A stretch of DNA of 26,915 nt from CAUSKK01 sp963533935. GTDB taxonomy: Bacteria; Pseudomonadota; Gammaproteobacteria; Cardiobacteriales; Cardiobacteriaceae. How positions within the stretch are numbered: position 1 is the first letter of the stretch; every line of letters begins with the position of its first letter. Positions 1 through 6,812 of the stretch are shown piece after piece. The DNA is taken from NCBI GenBank assembly GCA_963533935.1, contig CAUSQL010000022.1, forward strand, positions 1-26,915, in the 5' to 3' direction. Made by a program: the position numbers and the translations under genes. A model generated the notes under the pieces. It ran no database searches and was not told where the DNA came from. It saw nothing but the letters and a program-made list of their open reading frames with translations.

Positions 1-10
1 TTTAGGAGCA

Positions 11-481
11 ATGACTGACCCCGAGCACCCCCACTGGCCGCCGGAACGGCGCCGCTCCCGCGACGTGCTGCTGCCCTGCCGCCTGCACCCCATCGAGGAT
101 ATTTTTCTGCGCCGGCGCCAGCTGGCTTTGAGCCCCTGGCAGCTCTGGACCAGCGAGGGTCTGGCTCGTTTCGACCGTCAAGAATTAAGCCTTTGTCTAC
201 CGCCGGACTGGCCCTACTGGCCGGACACCGAACCGCCGACGCTGGAGGTCTTTCCCCTGCTGCTGCGGCTGGCGGCCCAGCGATGGGCTATGGTTGGGGC
301 GGACGGAAACCGCCTGGGCCGATTTGCCCTAGCCGGCGGGCTTGCGGGGATTGCTTTTATTGTCGCGGGAGGGGCGCTGGCTGCCACTGGCCCTAAACTA
401 AACGGTGAGGAGGAAGAACAATGGCGGGCGCCGCGATGGCCGACTGGTGCTGGCGGAGTTACTGGAAGAGACCGGTACTAA
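11..481 (+). CDS. Hypothetical protein, possibly a frame-disrupted SUFU-like gene
   Basis: A 156-residue reading frame that I cannot firmly identify. Its first half looks like real protein: residues about 57-70 read QELSLCLPPDWPYW, which resembles the ELxxCLPPDW segment I recall from bacterial suppressor-of-fused (SUFU, PF05076) proteins, and it is followed by a leucine-rich helix as in that family. After about position 280 the frame becomes unconvincing (Gly/Ala-rich, then Trp/Arg/Gly-rich), with weaker GC at third codon positions. Sensible-looking peptide appears instead in the +3 frame, ending DGRLVLAELLEETGTK before a TGA at 483-485. An AGGAG lies only 2 nt before the ATG, and the frame is open to the window edge, so the true start could be upstream. 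It may be a decayed gene or contain a sequencing indel. The SUFU link is a motif impression only. Confidence 0.4.
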   Translation: MTDPEHPHWPPERRRSRDVLLPCRLHPIEDIFLRRRQLALSPWQLWTSEGLARFDRQELSLCLPPDWPYWPDTEPPTLEVFPLLLRLAAQRWAMVGADGNRLGRFALAGGLAGIAFIVAGGALAATGPKLNGEEEEQWRAPRWPTGAGGVTGRDRY

Positions 482-520
482 ATGAAGTTATTCGCCGCAT
501 TCATCAGCAGCATTCTTAAA

Positions 521-600
521 TTTACAAACATACGGGCGCTTATATTGTATGTATTTAAAGCATAAATACATACAATATAAGCGCCCGGCTGTTTGTTTAA
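521..600. repeat. Inverted pair of 36-bp GGGCGCTT units upstream of aroC
   Basis: There is a plus-orientation unit at 521-557 and a minus-orientation unit at 563-599, separated by 5 nt. Together they form a near-perfect 80-bp palindrome. The inner arms (GGGCGCTTATATTGTATGTA and its complement) match exactly, and the outer arms TTTACAAACA and TGTTTGTTTA are close inverted repeats. In RNA this would be a very long hairpin. It lies between the first ORF and aroC. Confidence 0.85.
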
Positions 601-691
601 CCTAAAGGTCTCATTCTATAAAACCGGCGGCGCCGGCGACCGGAGGGAGAATAACCGCCATAATGGCTCTTTCTAATTTTTGGAGTCTTTT

Positions 692-1750
692 ATGAGTGGT
701 AATTCCTTCGGGCAGAATTTCGTCCTCAGCACCTTCGGCGAAAGCCACGGCACCGCCATCGGCGGCCTACTGGACGGCTGTCCCCCCGGCCTGGAACTGG
801 ATTTGGCCTTCATTCAGAGCGAGCTGGACCGGCGCCGCCCCGGCACCTCCCGCCACGTTACCCCGCGCCAGGAAAGCGACCAGGTGCAGCTGCTGTCCGG
901 CATCTTCGAGGGCAAGAGCACCGGCACGCCCATCGGCTTCGTCATCTTCAACGGCGACCAACGTTCCCAGGACTACGGCGACATCAAGGATAAATTCCGC
1001 CCCGGCCACGGCGACTTTACTTACCAGGAGAAATACGGCCTCCGCGACTACCGCGGCGGCGGCCGGGCCAGCGCCCGGGAAACGGCGGCCCGGGTGGTCG
1101 GCGGCGCCATCGCCAAGCTGCTGCTGCGGCGCCTGGGGGTGGACATTTACAGCTACCTGTCCCAGCTGGGCGAGCACAAATTGCATTTCGCTGGGCGGGA
1201 ATTCATCGGCCAGAACCCCTTTCAGTGCCCCAACGGCGAACAGCCGCCGCTGCTCGACCGCTACCTGGCCGACCTGCGCCGGGCCGGCGATTCCATCGGC
1301 GCGGAAATCACCGTCATTGCCAGCGGCGTGCCCACCGGCCTGGGGGAACCGGTCTTCGACCGCCTGGACGCGGATTTGGCCAAGGCGCTCATGTCCATCA
1401 ATGCGGTTAAGGCGGTGGCCATCGGCGCCGGCTTCGACGTGGTCAGTCAGCGGGGCAGCGAACACCGGGACCAGCGCAGCCAAGCGGCCGGCTTTCACTC
1501 CAATAACGCCGGCGGCATTCTCGCCGGTATCAGCACCGGCCAGGACATCGTCGCCCGCGCCGCCTTTAAGCCCACCAGCAGCATTCTTATACCCGGCCAG
1601 AGCATAGACGTGAACGGCGACGACGTGGCGGTGGTAACTAAAGGGCGCCACGACCCCTGCGTGGCCCTGCGCGCCTGCCCCATCGTCGAAGCCATGGTGG
1701 CGCTGACCCTGACCGACCATTACCTGCGCCAGCGGGCCCAGAACGGCTGA
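692..1750 (+). CDS. aroC: Chorismate synthase
   Basis: This enzyme converts 5-enolpyruvylshikimate-3-phosphate to chorismate, the last common step of aromatic amino acid, folate and ubiquinone synthesis. It needs reduced FMN and acts in the cytoplasm. The 352-residue product is close to the usual 350-360. Visible family signatures are FGESHG at residues 15-20, the RGGGRASARETAARV block near residues 125-140, and GRHDPCVALRACPI near the C terminus. The ATG at 692 is chosen because GGAG at 682-685 sits 6 nt upstream and the MSGNSFGQ start matches family N termini; a TTG at 680 in the same frame lacks this spacing. It appears monocistronic, flanked on both sides by palindromic repeat units. A TATAAA at 617-622 could be a -10 box but has no good -35. 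Confidence 0.97.
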   Translation: MSGNSFGQNFVLSTFGESHGTAIGGLLDGCPPGLELDLAFIQSELDRRRPGTSRHVTPRQESDQVQLLSGIFEGKSTGTPIGFVIFNGDQRSQDYGDIKDKFRPGHGDFTYQEKYGLRDYRGGGRASARETAARVVGGAIAKLLLRRLGVDIYSYLSQLGEHKLHFAGREFIGQNPFQCPNGEQPPLLDRYLADLRRAGDSIGAEITVIASGVPTGLGEPVFDRLDADLAKALMSINAVKAVAIGAGFDVVSQRGSEHRDQRSQAAGFHSNNAGGILAGISTGQDIVARAAFKPTSSILIPGQSIDVNGDDVAVVTKGRHDPCVALRACPIVEAMVALTLTDHYLRQRAQNG

Positions 1751-2183
1751 TTTAGCGCCGGCGGGTCAGTTGTTTGCCCTTTGCTGACGCTTGGACGGTT
1801 GTTTGCCCTTTATAAATACAGCCGGGCGGTTGTTTGACCTAAAGGTCTCACAGCGCCCTTTGCTGACGCTCGGGCGCTTTTGGTGTATGTAATTAATGCG
1901 TTAAATACATACACTAAAAGCGCCCGTATGTTTGTATAAAGCTCTATAAATACAATGGGGCGCTTTAGCTGTCTGTAATTATCGGAGATTTGCCCAGGCC
2001 CTTAAGCCACGGCCTGGTGGGTAGAGCAAAAGGGCTTCGCCGCGGGATAAATGTAAAAGGCCACGTACCGTGCGGGCACCTCCGACCTCTAGCGACACTC
2101 CCGAAAAGGCCTGATGACCGGTTCTGCGGGCCCGGCGCCAATTAAATAAATTACAAACAGGGGAAGCGCCCGGTTGTATGTAA
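1751..2183. other. 433-bp convergent intergenic region, no gene recognised
   Basis: This gap lies between the convergent aroC and dusB genes. It holds repeat units at 1811-1981 and 2150-2186. Short copied snippets also occur: CCTTTGCTGACGCT at both 1777 and 1857, and CCTAAAGGTCTCA at 1838, which is also found at 601. The stretch from about 1982 to 2149 has no repeat unit. I saw no convincing protein, tRNA or named RNA there. An 86-codon minus-strand frame overlaps dusB and has no family resemblance. Confidence 0.6.
1811..1981. repeat. Cluster of four GGGCGCTT units after aroC
   Basis: It contains a short degenerate unit at 1811-1836 with core GGGCGGTT. Next is a plus unit at 1870-1894 that lacks its left arm. 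A minus unit follows at 1901-1940, and a complete plus unit at 1945-1981. The 1870-1894 and 1901-1940 units form a hairpin with 6 nt between arms. The truncated and diverged members suggest decay of older copies. Confidence 0.75.
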
Positions 2184-2186
2184 TTA
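2150..2186 (-). repeat. Single GGGCGCTT unit touching the dusB stop codon
   Basis: This unit is in minus orientation, with arms ATTACAAACA and TGTATGTAATTA. The arm overlaps the TAA stop of dusB, so in dusB orientation the unit starts at the stop codon. It shows that a lone unit already has terminal inverted repeats of about 10 bp around an asymmetric core. Confidence 0.8.
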
Positions 2187-3128
2187 ATCGAGAAATTGGC
2201 CGGCCAGGGCCAGCTGGGCCGCCAAATCACCGGCCCCATTAATCAGCGGCCGCAGCCGTTCGTAGTCTGGCCGGCGGCGGCAGTACTGGTGCAAATGCTT
2301 CCGCGCCAGCAGCAGGCCCCGGTCGCCCTCCTGAAGCCACAGCTGGCGCAGATGTTCCCGTACCAGCGCCGCCGTTAGCCGTTCCGGCAGCCGGCGGCCA
2401 TTAATCAAATTCTGACAGCGGGCGAACAGCTGCGGCTGGCCCCAGCAGGCGCGGCCCAGCATCAGACCGGCGTAGGGGTAGGTGCGCAGCAACGCCGCCG
2501 CCTGCTCCGGTTCCGTAATGTCGCCGTTGGCCAGCAGCGGCAGCGGGTAGCGGCTGGCGATTTCCCCCATCAATTCGTAGTCCACCGGGCCGCTGAAGCG
2601 CTGCGCCCGCGTGCGGCCGTGCAGCGCCAGCAGGCTGAAGCCGTTATCCAGCGCCAGCTGGGCCACCCGGTGAATGGCCGTCTTATCCTGGTCGCCGAGG
2701 CGGGTTTTCACCGTCAGCGGCAGGCTTACGGCGGCCCGCAGTGCGCGAAAGATTTTTTCAACCAGCTTTAAATCCCGGAGCAGCCCCGAGCCGGCCTGTT
2801 TTTTCGCCACCTGCTTGGCCGGGCAGCCCAGATTCAGGTCAATTACATCTACGGAATCGGCCAGCCGCGCGGCGCTATCTGCCAGCTGGCGCGGGTCGTT
2901 GCCGAGCAGCTGTAGCACCCGGGGAACGCGGGGGTCGGCATCAAAGCTAAGGCGGCGGCGGCTCAGCTCCGTCGCCAGCAGGTCGGTCCGCGCCGCGACC
3001 ATTTCCGCCACCGTGTAATCGGCGCCGAAGTGTTGGCAGAGGCGGCGGAAGGGCAAATCGCTGACGCCGGCCATGGGCGCCAGCACAATTAGAGGTTGGG
3101 CAAAGGTGAAGGCGCCGAGCCTAATCAT
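2184..3128 (-). CDS. dusB: tRNA-dihydrouridine synthase B
   Basis: This flavoenzyme reduces uridine to dihydrouridine in the D-loop of tRNAs, using FMN and NADPH. The 314-residue product (E. coli DusB about 321) starts with the TIM-barrel segment VLAPMAGVSDLPFRRLC (residues 15-31). The catalytic loop DLNLGCPAKQVAKKQAGSGL follows, with the general-acid Cys at 102. TVKTRLG, LALHGRTRAQ, LANGDITEP and GLMLGRACWGQP then line the FMN/phosphate sites. The C-terminal helical tRNA-binding part is present. The pattern fits DusB (NifR3 type) better than DusA or DusC. No fis gene is next to it, unlike the E. coli dusB-fis arrangement. Its ATG overlaps the upstream GIY-YIG gene by 8 nt, suggesting translational coupling. 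Confidence 0.92.
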   Translation of the reverse strand: MIRLGAFTFAQPLIVLAPMAGVSDLPFRRLCQHFGADYTVAEMVAARTDLLATELSRRRLSFDADPRVPRVLQLLGNDPRQLADSAARLADSVDVIDLNLGCPAKQVAKKQAGSGLLRDLKLVEKIFRALRAAVSLPLTVKTRLGDQDKTAIHRVAQLALDNGFSLLALHGRTRAQRFSGPVDYELMGEIASRYPLPLLANGDITEPEQAAALLRTYPYAGLMLGRACWGQPQLFARCQNLINGRRLPERLTAALVREHLRQLWLQEGDRGLLLARKHLHQYCRRRPDYERLRPLINGAGDLAAQLALAGQFLD

Positions 3129-3912
3129 CGCGGCGCGCCAGGGGGACGAGGAAGAAGAACAGGCCGCAGGCCAGGGCCAGCCGCAGCGGCAGCCGTGGCA
3201 GCACCTGATTGAGCAGGGCCGCCAGCAGCAGCGCCGCCGGCAGCGCCAGCTCGGCGAAATCGTTGGCCCGCAGCCGCTGGCCCTTCCTCTGGTAGAGGCG
3301 CCAGCCCCAGCAGCCGCCGCAGACCAGCAGGGCCGGATAGAAGGAGGCGGCGAAGCTGGCCGCCGGCGCGCTGACCTGGTAACAGCAGAGGCCGAGGATA
3401 AATAGCCACAGCAGTTCCCGCCGCCAGTGGCCGAGCCAGGGCAGCAGCTGGGCCAGGAAGAAGCCGAGCCGCGGCAGCCGCTGCTGCAAATCCTGGCGCA
3501 GGCTGGCGGGGCCGGCGCCGCTAAATTGGTAATCGGCCAGCCGGTTGTGGCTGATTTCGTAGCGGGCGTAGCTGTTGGCCAGGCGGCGGATGACCCTGAC
3601 CACCTGATTTAATTCCCGGCCGTTGCTGACGCGGAACCATTCCCGCCGCTGGTTAATGCGCCACTGGTCCAGCTCCTGGTGAATTTCCTGCTCCAGCCGC
3701 TGCAGAATGCTGCGGTCGGTCTGGTTGTTGTACTGCTCGCGCAGGTAGAACTCGTCGATGGCGATGGCGTAGAGCACCTTGTAATGGTGGGAAATGCCGG
3801 AATTGTTCTGGTACAGGTCGCTGGCCCGCTCCTCGGGGGTGCGGGTGGTGTAGCCCACCTTGACCTGGTTATGAATGCTGTCGTTGGCAATGATGTAGAT
3901 GTAACCGCGCAT
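3121..3912 (-). CDS. GIY-YIG/T5orf172-like domain fused to a C-terminal membrane domain
   Basis: The 263-residue protein has two parts. Residues 1-95 look like a GIY-YIG family domain of the T5orf172/MUG113 type. The visible features are GYIYIIAN at the start, KVGYTTRTPEERASDLYQ (residues 18-35, with the conserved Arg), an acidic helix LEQEIHQEL near 73-81 and REWFRV near 90-95. From about residue 165 there are four hydrophobic segments (about 166-184, 188-206, 220-238 and 242-258) that would be membrane helices, joined by short Arg-rich loops. Such a nuclease-like fold tethered to a membrane is unusual, and I do not know its role. Its TAG lies inside the dusB start (8-nt overlap), so the two genes are likely co-transcribed. 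There is no clear ribosome binding site before the ATG at 3912. Confidence 0.8.
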   Translation of the reverse strand: MRGYIYIIANDSIHNQVKVGYTTRTPEERASDLYQNNSGISHHYKVLYAIAIDEFYLREQYNNQTDRSILQRLEQEIHQELDQWRINQRREWFRVSNGRELNQVVRVIRRLANSYARYEISHNRLADYQFSGAGPASLRQDLQQRLPRLGFFLAQLLPWLGHWRRELLWLFILGLCCYQVSAPAASFAASFYPALLVCGGCWGWRLYQRKGQRLRANDFAELALPAALLLAALLNQVLPRLPLRLALACGLFFFLVPLARRDD

Positions 3913-3943
3913 GGGGGCAATTTTACGTCAATGGCTCTACTTA

Positions 3944-4023
3944 ATTAACAAACAGCTAAAGCGCCCGGCTGTCTGTAAACGGGGCAATTACAAACAGGCG
4001 GGCGCTTCATATGTATGTATTTA
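3944..4023. repeat. Divergent pair of GGGCGCTT units
   Basis: A minus unit lies at 3944-3979 and a plus unit at 3987-4023. Here the order is minus then plus, the reverse of most pairs. The right unit ends 8 nt from the stop of the 4032-4508 gene, and the left lies about 30 nt upstream of the GIY-YIG gene start. Confidence 0.8.
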
Positions 4024-4031
4024 GGGGGCCA

Positions 4032-4508
4032 TCAGCGCCGTTTTTTCTTCACCTCCGGCATGTGGAACCGCATGAAGAAGCCCAGCTCCTTGTCGATGCC
4101 CATGGAGATTTCGTAGCCGGCGCACTGCAGCTGGTGGCTATGCTTGTCCAGCTGCTGCCAGCCCTCCTTCGGCAGCCGGTAGTCGTTGATGGCCCGCTTA
4201 AACATGCGTTCATAGCCCCAGTCCAGCTCGTTGGTCAGGTAGAAGGTGATGGTGCCCACGTAGGCCCGGGTCGGCGCCAGCTCGGCGCGCACGTCGCTGA
4301 ACTCCTTCGGCGCGTGCAGCACCACCTCGTTCACCTTAATTAGGTATTTGTCCAGGCTGTAAATGCCCGGGAACTTGCTCTTCAGCTCGCTGAAGGGCAT
4401 GCCCACGTAGAGGCCGCCGATGGGGTTAAATTGCGCCTCCGGACAGGTGAGGGGCGCCGCCCAGCCGGGGGCGGTTCCTAGCAGTAGGAACAGCAGGATT
4501 TTGTTCAT
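4032..4508 (-). CDS. Hypothetical secreted or periplasmic protein
   Basis: A 158-residue protein of unknown function. It begins with a Sec signal peptide: Lys at residue 3, hydrophobic ILLFLLLG, and a likely cleavage near GWAA (about residue 18). The mature part holds only two cysteines, C22 and C129, which could form a disulfide in the periplasm. The motif GGLYVGMPFSELKSKFPG (residues 31-48) looks like the small repeats seen in several exported bacterial proteins where a Gly-Met-Pro turn precedes a helix, but I cannot assign a family. It ends in a basic KKKRR tail. GGGAG lies 4 nt before the ATG, supporting the start. It is downstream of rng on the same strand with a 37-nt gap, so it may be read from the rng promoter. 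Confidence 0.8.
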   Translation of the reverse strand: MNKILLFLLLGTAPGWAAPLTCPEAQFNPIGGLYVGMPFSELKSKFPGIYSLDKYLIKVNEVVLHAPKEFSDVRAELAPTRAYVGTITFYLTNELDWGYERMFKRAINDYRLPKEGWQQLDKHSHQLQCAGYEISMGIDKELGFFMRFHMPEVKKKRR

Positions 4509-4545
4509 GAAACTCCCAATTGATGTTAAGAAATTTACCGGGCGC

Positions 4546-5979
4546 CTAGTCGCCCACCTTCACCTGGTACTGGCCCTGGGGAAAGTCCACCAGCCGCTGC
4601 AGGCGAATGGGCCGCTCCAACAGCTGGCTCAAATCCTCCAGGGCTGAGCCCTCCTCGTCGGTGATGAAATCCACCAGCTCCGGCCCGGCCGTTACCGTCA
4701 GTGGCGCGCCGCCCCGGCCCTGGTGCATCAGGTCGCGGAACAGCTGGTAGGCCAGGGTTTCCACGGTCTTGATGTAGCCGCGGCCCATGCAGCGCGGGCA
4801 GGTCTCGCAGAGGGTCTGCTTCAGGCTCTCCCGGGTGCGCTTGCGGGTCATCTCGATGATGCCCAGCGGCGACATGGGGCTGAGGCTGTACTTGCTCTTG
4901 TCGCTGGCCAGGGCCGCGTCCAGGGCGTTGAAAATCTGCTGGCGCTGCTCCTCGCTGTCCATGTCGATGAAGTCAATCATGATAATGCCGCCCAAATTGC
5001 GCAGGCGCAGCTGGCGGGCGATGGCCTGGGCCGCCTCCAGATTGGTCTTAAAGATGGTGTCGTGCTGGGACGACTTGCCCACGAAGGCCGCCGTATTCAC
5101 GTCAATGGTGGTCATGGCCTCGGTCTGGTCAATGATTAGAGTGCCGCCGGATTGCAGGCTGACGTGGCGGTGCAGGCAGTGCTCAATTTCCTGTTCAATG
5201 CCATAGCGCTGGAACAGGCCCGGCCCCTGGTCCAGCTGAATTAAATCCTGCACCTCGCGGGTGAAATTGTCGGCAAAGGCAAACATTTCCCGGTGGGCCA
5301 CCGCGTCGTCAATGACAATGCGTTTTACCTGTGGGGTAACGAAATCCCGCAGCACCTTTAAATGTAGGGGCAGTTCCGCGTGAATCAGCGTGCCGGCCTT
5401 GGCCACCTGCTCCCGGTTCTGAATGTCGGCCCAGAGCCGGTGCAAATACTGCTGGTCGGCGCGCATGGCCCACAAATCCGCATTCTCAATGGCCGTGCGC
5501 ACGATGAAGCCGCCCTGCTGGCCCTCGGAAAAGTCCGCCATGGTTTCGCGCAGGGACTGGCGCTGCTCCTCGTCGGTAATCTTGAAGGACACGCCGATGT
5601 CCTGGGAACGGGGCAGGTAAACGAGAAAGCGGGAGGGAATGGAAATGTCTGTGGTCAGCCGCGCGCCCTTGGAGCCAATGGGTTCCTTCAGCACCTGCAC
5701 CAGCAGGTTTTCCCCCTCGTGCAGCAGCTGGTCGATGGTGAAATCCTTGTTGTTGGCGATGTTCTTCACGTGGAGAAAGCCGGCCTTTTCCAGGCCAATG
5801 TCCACGAAGCAGGCGTCCATGCCCGGCAGCACCCGCTGCACCCGGCCCTTGTAGATATTGCCCACGATGCCCCGCTTCCGTGCCCGCTCAAGGAACACGT
5901 CCCGCAGCACGCCGCCTTCCAGCAGCGCCACCCGGGTTTCATAGGGGCTGTGATTAACTAAAATTTCCGTATTTCCCAT
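4546..5979 (-). CDS. rng: Ribonuclease G
   Basis: This single-strand-specific endoribonuclease of the RNase E/G family matures the 5' end of 16S rRNA and degrades some mRNAs. The 477-residue product (E. coli RNase G 489) lacks the long C-terminal scaffold of RNase E. An S1 RNA-binding domain spans roughly residues 37-120 (GNIYKGRVQRVLPGMDACFVDIG). The 5' sensor and DNase I-like regions follow. The two metal-binding aspartates appear as D293 in TTIDVNTAAFVG and D336 in IIMIDFIDM. The zinc-link cysteines are C391 and C394 in CETCPRC. GAGGA lies 7 nt upstream of the ATG. It is divergent from the rhodanese-grxC-lol operon. A TATAAT on the minus strand at 6010-6015 is a plausible promoter. Confidence 0.96.
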   Translation of the reverse strand: MGNTEILVNHSPYETRVALLEGGVLRDVFLERARKRGIVGNIYKGRVQRVLPGMDACFVDIGLEKAGFLHVKNIANNKDFTIDQLLHEGENLLVQVLKEPIGSKGARLTTDISIPSRFLVYLPRSQDIGVSFKITDEEQRQSLRETMADFSEGQQGGFIVRTAIENADLWAMRADQQYLHRLWADIQNREQVAKAGTLIHAELPLHLKVLRDFVTPQVKRIVIDDAVAHREMFAFADNFTREVQDLIQLDQGPGLFQRYGIEQEIEHCLHRHVSLQSGGTLIIDQTEAMTTIDVNTAAFVGKSSQHDTIFKTNLEAAQAIARQLRLRNLGGIIMIDFIDMDSEEQRQQIFNALDAALASDKSKYSLSPMSPLGIIEMTRKRTRESLKQTLCETCPRCMGRGYIKTVETLAYQLFRDLMHQGRGGAPLTVTAGPELVDFITDEEGSALEDLSQLLERPIRLQRLVDFPQGQYQVKVGD

Positions 5980-6009
5980 TTATGTTCCTCAAGGTTGGGC
6001 AGTAGCCTA

Positions 6010-6015
6010 ATTATA
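6010..6015 (-). promoter_or_regulatory. Candidate -10 box for rng
   Basis: A perfect TATAAT on the minus strand, about 31 nt upstream of the rng ATG, would place transcription start near 6003. No good -35 is visible at the usual distance. Just upstream lies the GC-rich palindrome CCCCGCGGGG at 6031-6040, which could be a binding site or simply a hairpin. Confidence 0.4.
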
Positions 6016-6054
6016 GTAATCGGAGTGAGGCCCCGCGGGGGCCGGCCAATAAAA

Positions 6055-6091
6055 TTTACAGTCATGGGGGCGCTTCCCCTGTATGTATTTA
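6055..6091 (+). repeat. Single GGGCGCTT unit in the rng/rhodanese divergent promoter region
   Basis: This is a complete plus-orientation unit with left arm TTTACAGTCA and right arm TGTATGTATTTA. It is one of the few units placed 5' of genes on both sides. Its right end runs into the possible -35 (TTTACC) of the rhodanese promoter. Confidence 0.8.
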
Positions 6092-6114
6092 CCGGCCGGT
6101 TCCAGCGCTATAAT
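6088..6114 (+). promoter_or_regulatory. Candidate promoter for the rhodanese-grxC-lolFD-lysS run
   Basis: A perfect TATAAT at 6109-6114 is preceded by TTTACC (4 of 6 to TTGACA) at 6088-6093 with a short 15-nt spacer. Transcription would start near 6121, 20 nt before the ATG at 6142. The -35-like hexamer is partly supplied by the repeat unit end. Confidence 0.4.
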
Positions 6115-6141
6115 TTCCCCCTTTCAACAACAGCGAAAATC

Positions 6142-6549
6142 ATGACCTTCGGACAATTCTTTTCCCAAAATCTCTTCAGCTTCGCCCTGCTCATCGTCGC
6201 CGCCACCCTGCTGGCGCGCCTGGAATGGCGGCGCTGGCAGCAACGCACTCCGCAGCTGTCGCCGGCGGCCCTCGGCCCCTTCGTCAATGGCGGTGGCATT
6301 CTCATCGACCTGCGGCCCAGCAATGAATTTAAGGCCGGCCACATCGCCGGCGCCCAGAACTACCCGGCGGAACACTTCCAGGCCGGCCAGCTGAAGTTTC
6401 CCAAGGACAAGCCCCTGCTCATCTACAACAGCGACGCCATGAATTTGGACGGCATCGTGCAACAGCTAACCGCCGCCGGCTACCGGGTTAGCCTGCTGGA
6501 GGGCGGCCTGAACGCTTGGCTCGGGGAGAATTTCCCCCTGAATAAATAA
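6142..6549 (+). CDS. Membrane-anchored rhodanese-like protein without catalytic cysteine (YibN-like)
   Basis: The 135-residue protein has an N-terminal membrane helix (about residues 7-24, FSQNLFSFALLIVAATLLAR) followed by a rhodanese fold. The conserved fold elements are ILIDLRPSNEFKAGHIAGAQN, then PLLIYNSD at the active-site loop position, and VSLLEGGLNAWLGENFPL at the end. There is no cysteine anywhere in the protein, so it cannot form the persulfide of active rhodaneses and is likely a binding or scaffold protein. Size, anchor and position directly before grxC match E. coli YibN. The start at 6142 is chosen because it precedes the anchor and follows a TATAAT; in-frame upstream codons run into promoter and repeat DNA. 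The ribosome binding site is weak. Only 8 nt separate it from grxC. Confidence 0.85.
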   Translation: MTFGQFFSQNLFSFALLIVAATLLARLEWRRWQQRTPQLSPAALGPFVNGGGILIDLRPSNEFKAGHIAGAQNYPAEHFQAGQLKFPKDKPLLIYNSDAMNLDGIVQQLTAAGYRVSLLEGGLNAWLGENFPLNK

Positions 6550-6557
6550 GGAATCCC

Positions 6558-6812
6558 ATGGCAAACATCGACATTTACATTAAACCCACCTGTCCCTACT
6601 GCATCCGCGCCCTCGGCCTACTGAAGAAAAAGGGCGTGGACTACCACATCATCAACATCATGCAGGAGCCGGAGCGGCGCCAGGAAATGATTGACCGGGC
6701 CGGCGGCCGCAGCACCGTGCCCCAGATTTTCATTGACGGTAAACACATCGGCGGTTGCGACGACCTGCACGCCCTCGACGCCGCCGGCCAGCTGGACGGA
6801 CTGCTGCAATGA
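6558..6812 (+). CDS. grxC: Glutaredoxin 3
   Basis: This is a small dithiol oxidoreductase that reduces protein and glutathione mixed disulfides, coupled to glutathione. The 84-residue product matches the family length. The active site is CPYC at residues 12-15 (TCPYCIRALGLL). The conserved cis-Pro loop STVPQIFIDGKHIGGCDDL also carries the glutathione-binding segment. AAGGA lies 5 nt before the ATG. The stop overlaps the lolF start as ATGA (6809-6812), indicating coupled translation. In E. coli this position is followed by secB; here secB is absent from the locus. Confidence 0.95.
   Translation: MANIDIYIKPTCPYCIRALGLLKKKGVDYHIINIMQEPERRQEMIDRAGGRSTVPQIFIDGKHIGGCDDLHALDAAGQLDGLLQ

Noticed and set aside
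767..1720. Minus-strand 317-codon frame opposite aroC
   Set aside because: It is the mirror of the high-GC third-position pattern of aroC; Ala/Gly/Val-rich with no motifs.
1982..2149. Possible tRNA or structured RNA (GGTGGGTAGAGCA looks like a D-loop)
   Set aside because: No matching acceptor, anticodon or T-arm could be found on either strand.
1979..2239. 86-codon minus-strand frame after dusB
   Set aside because: It overlaps the end of dusB and a repeat unit, with no recognisable family and no ribosome binding site.
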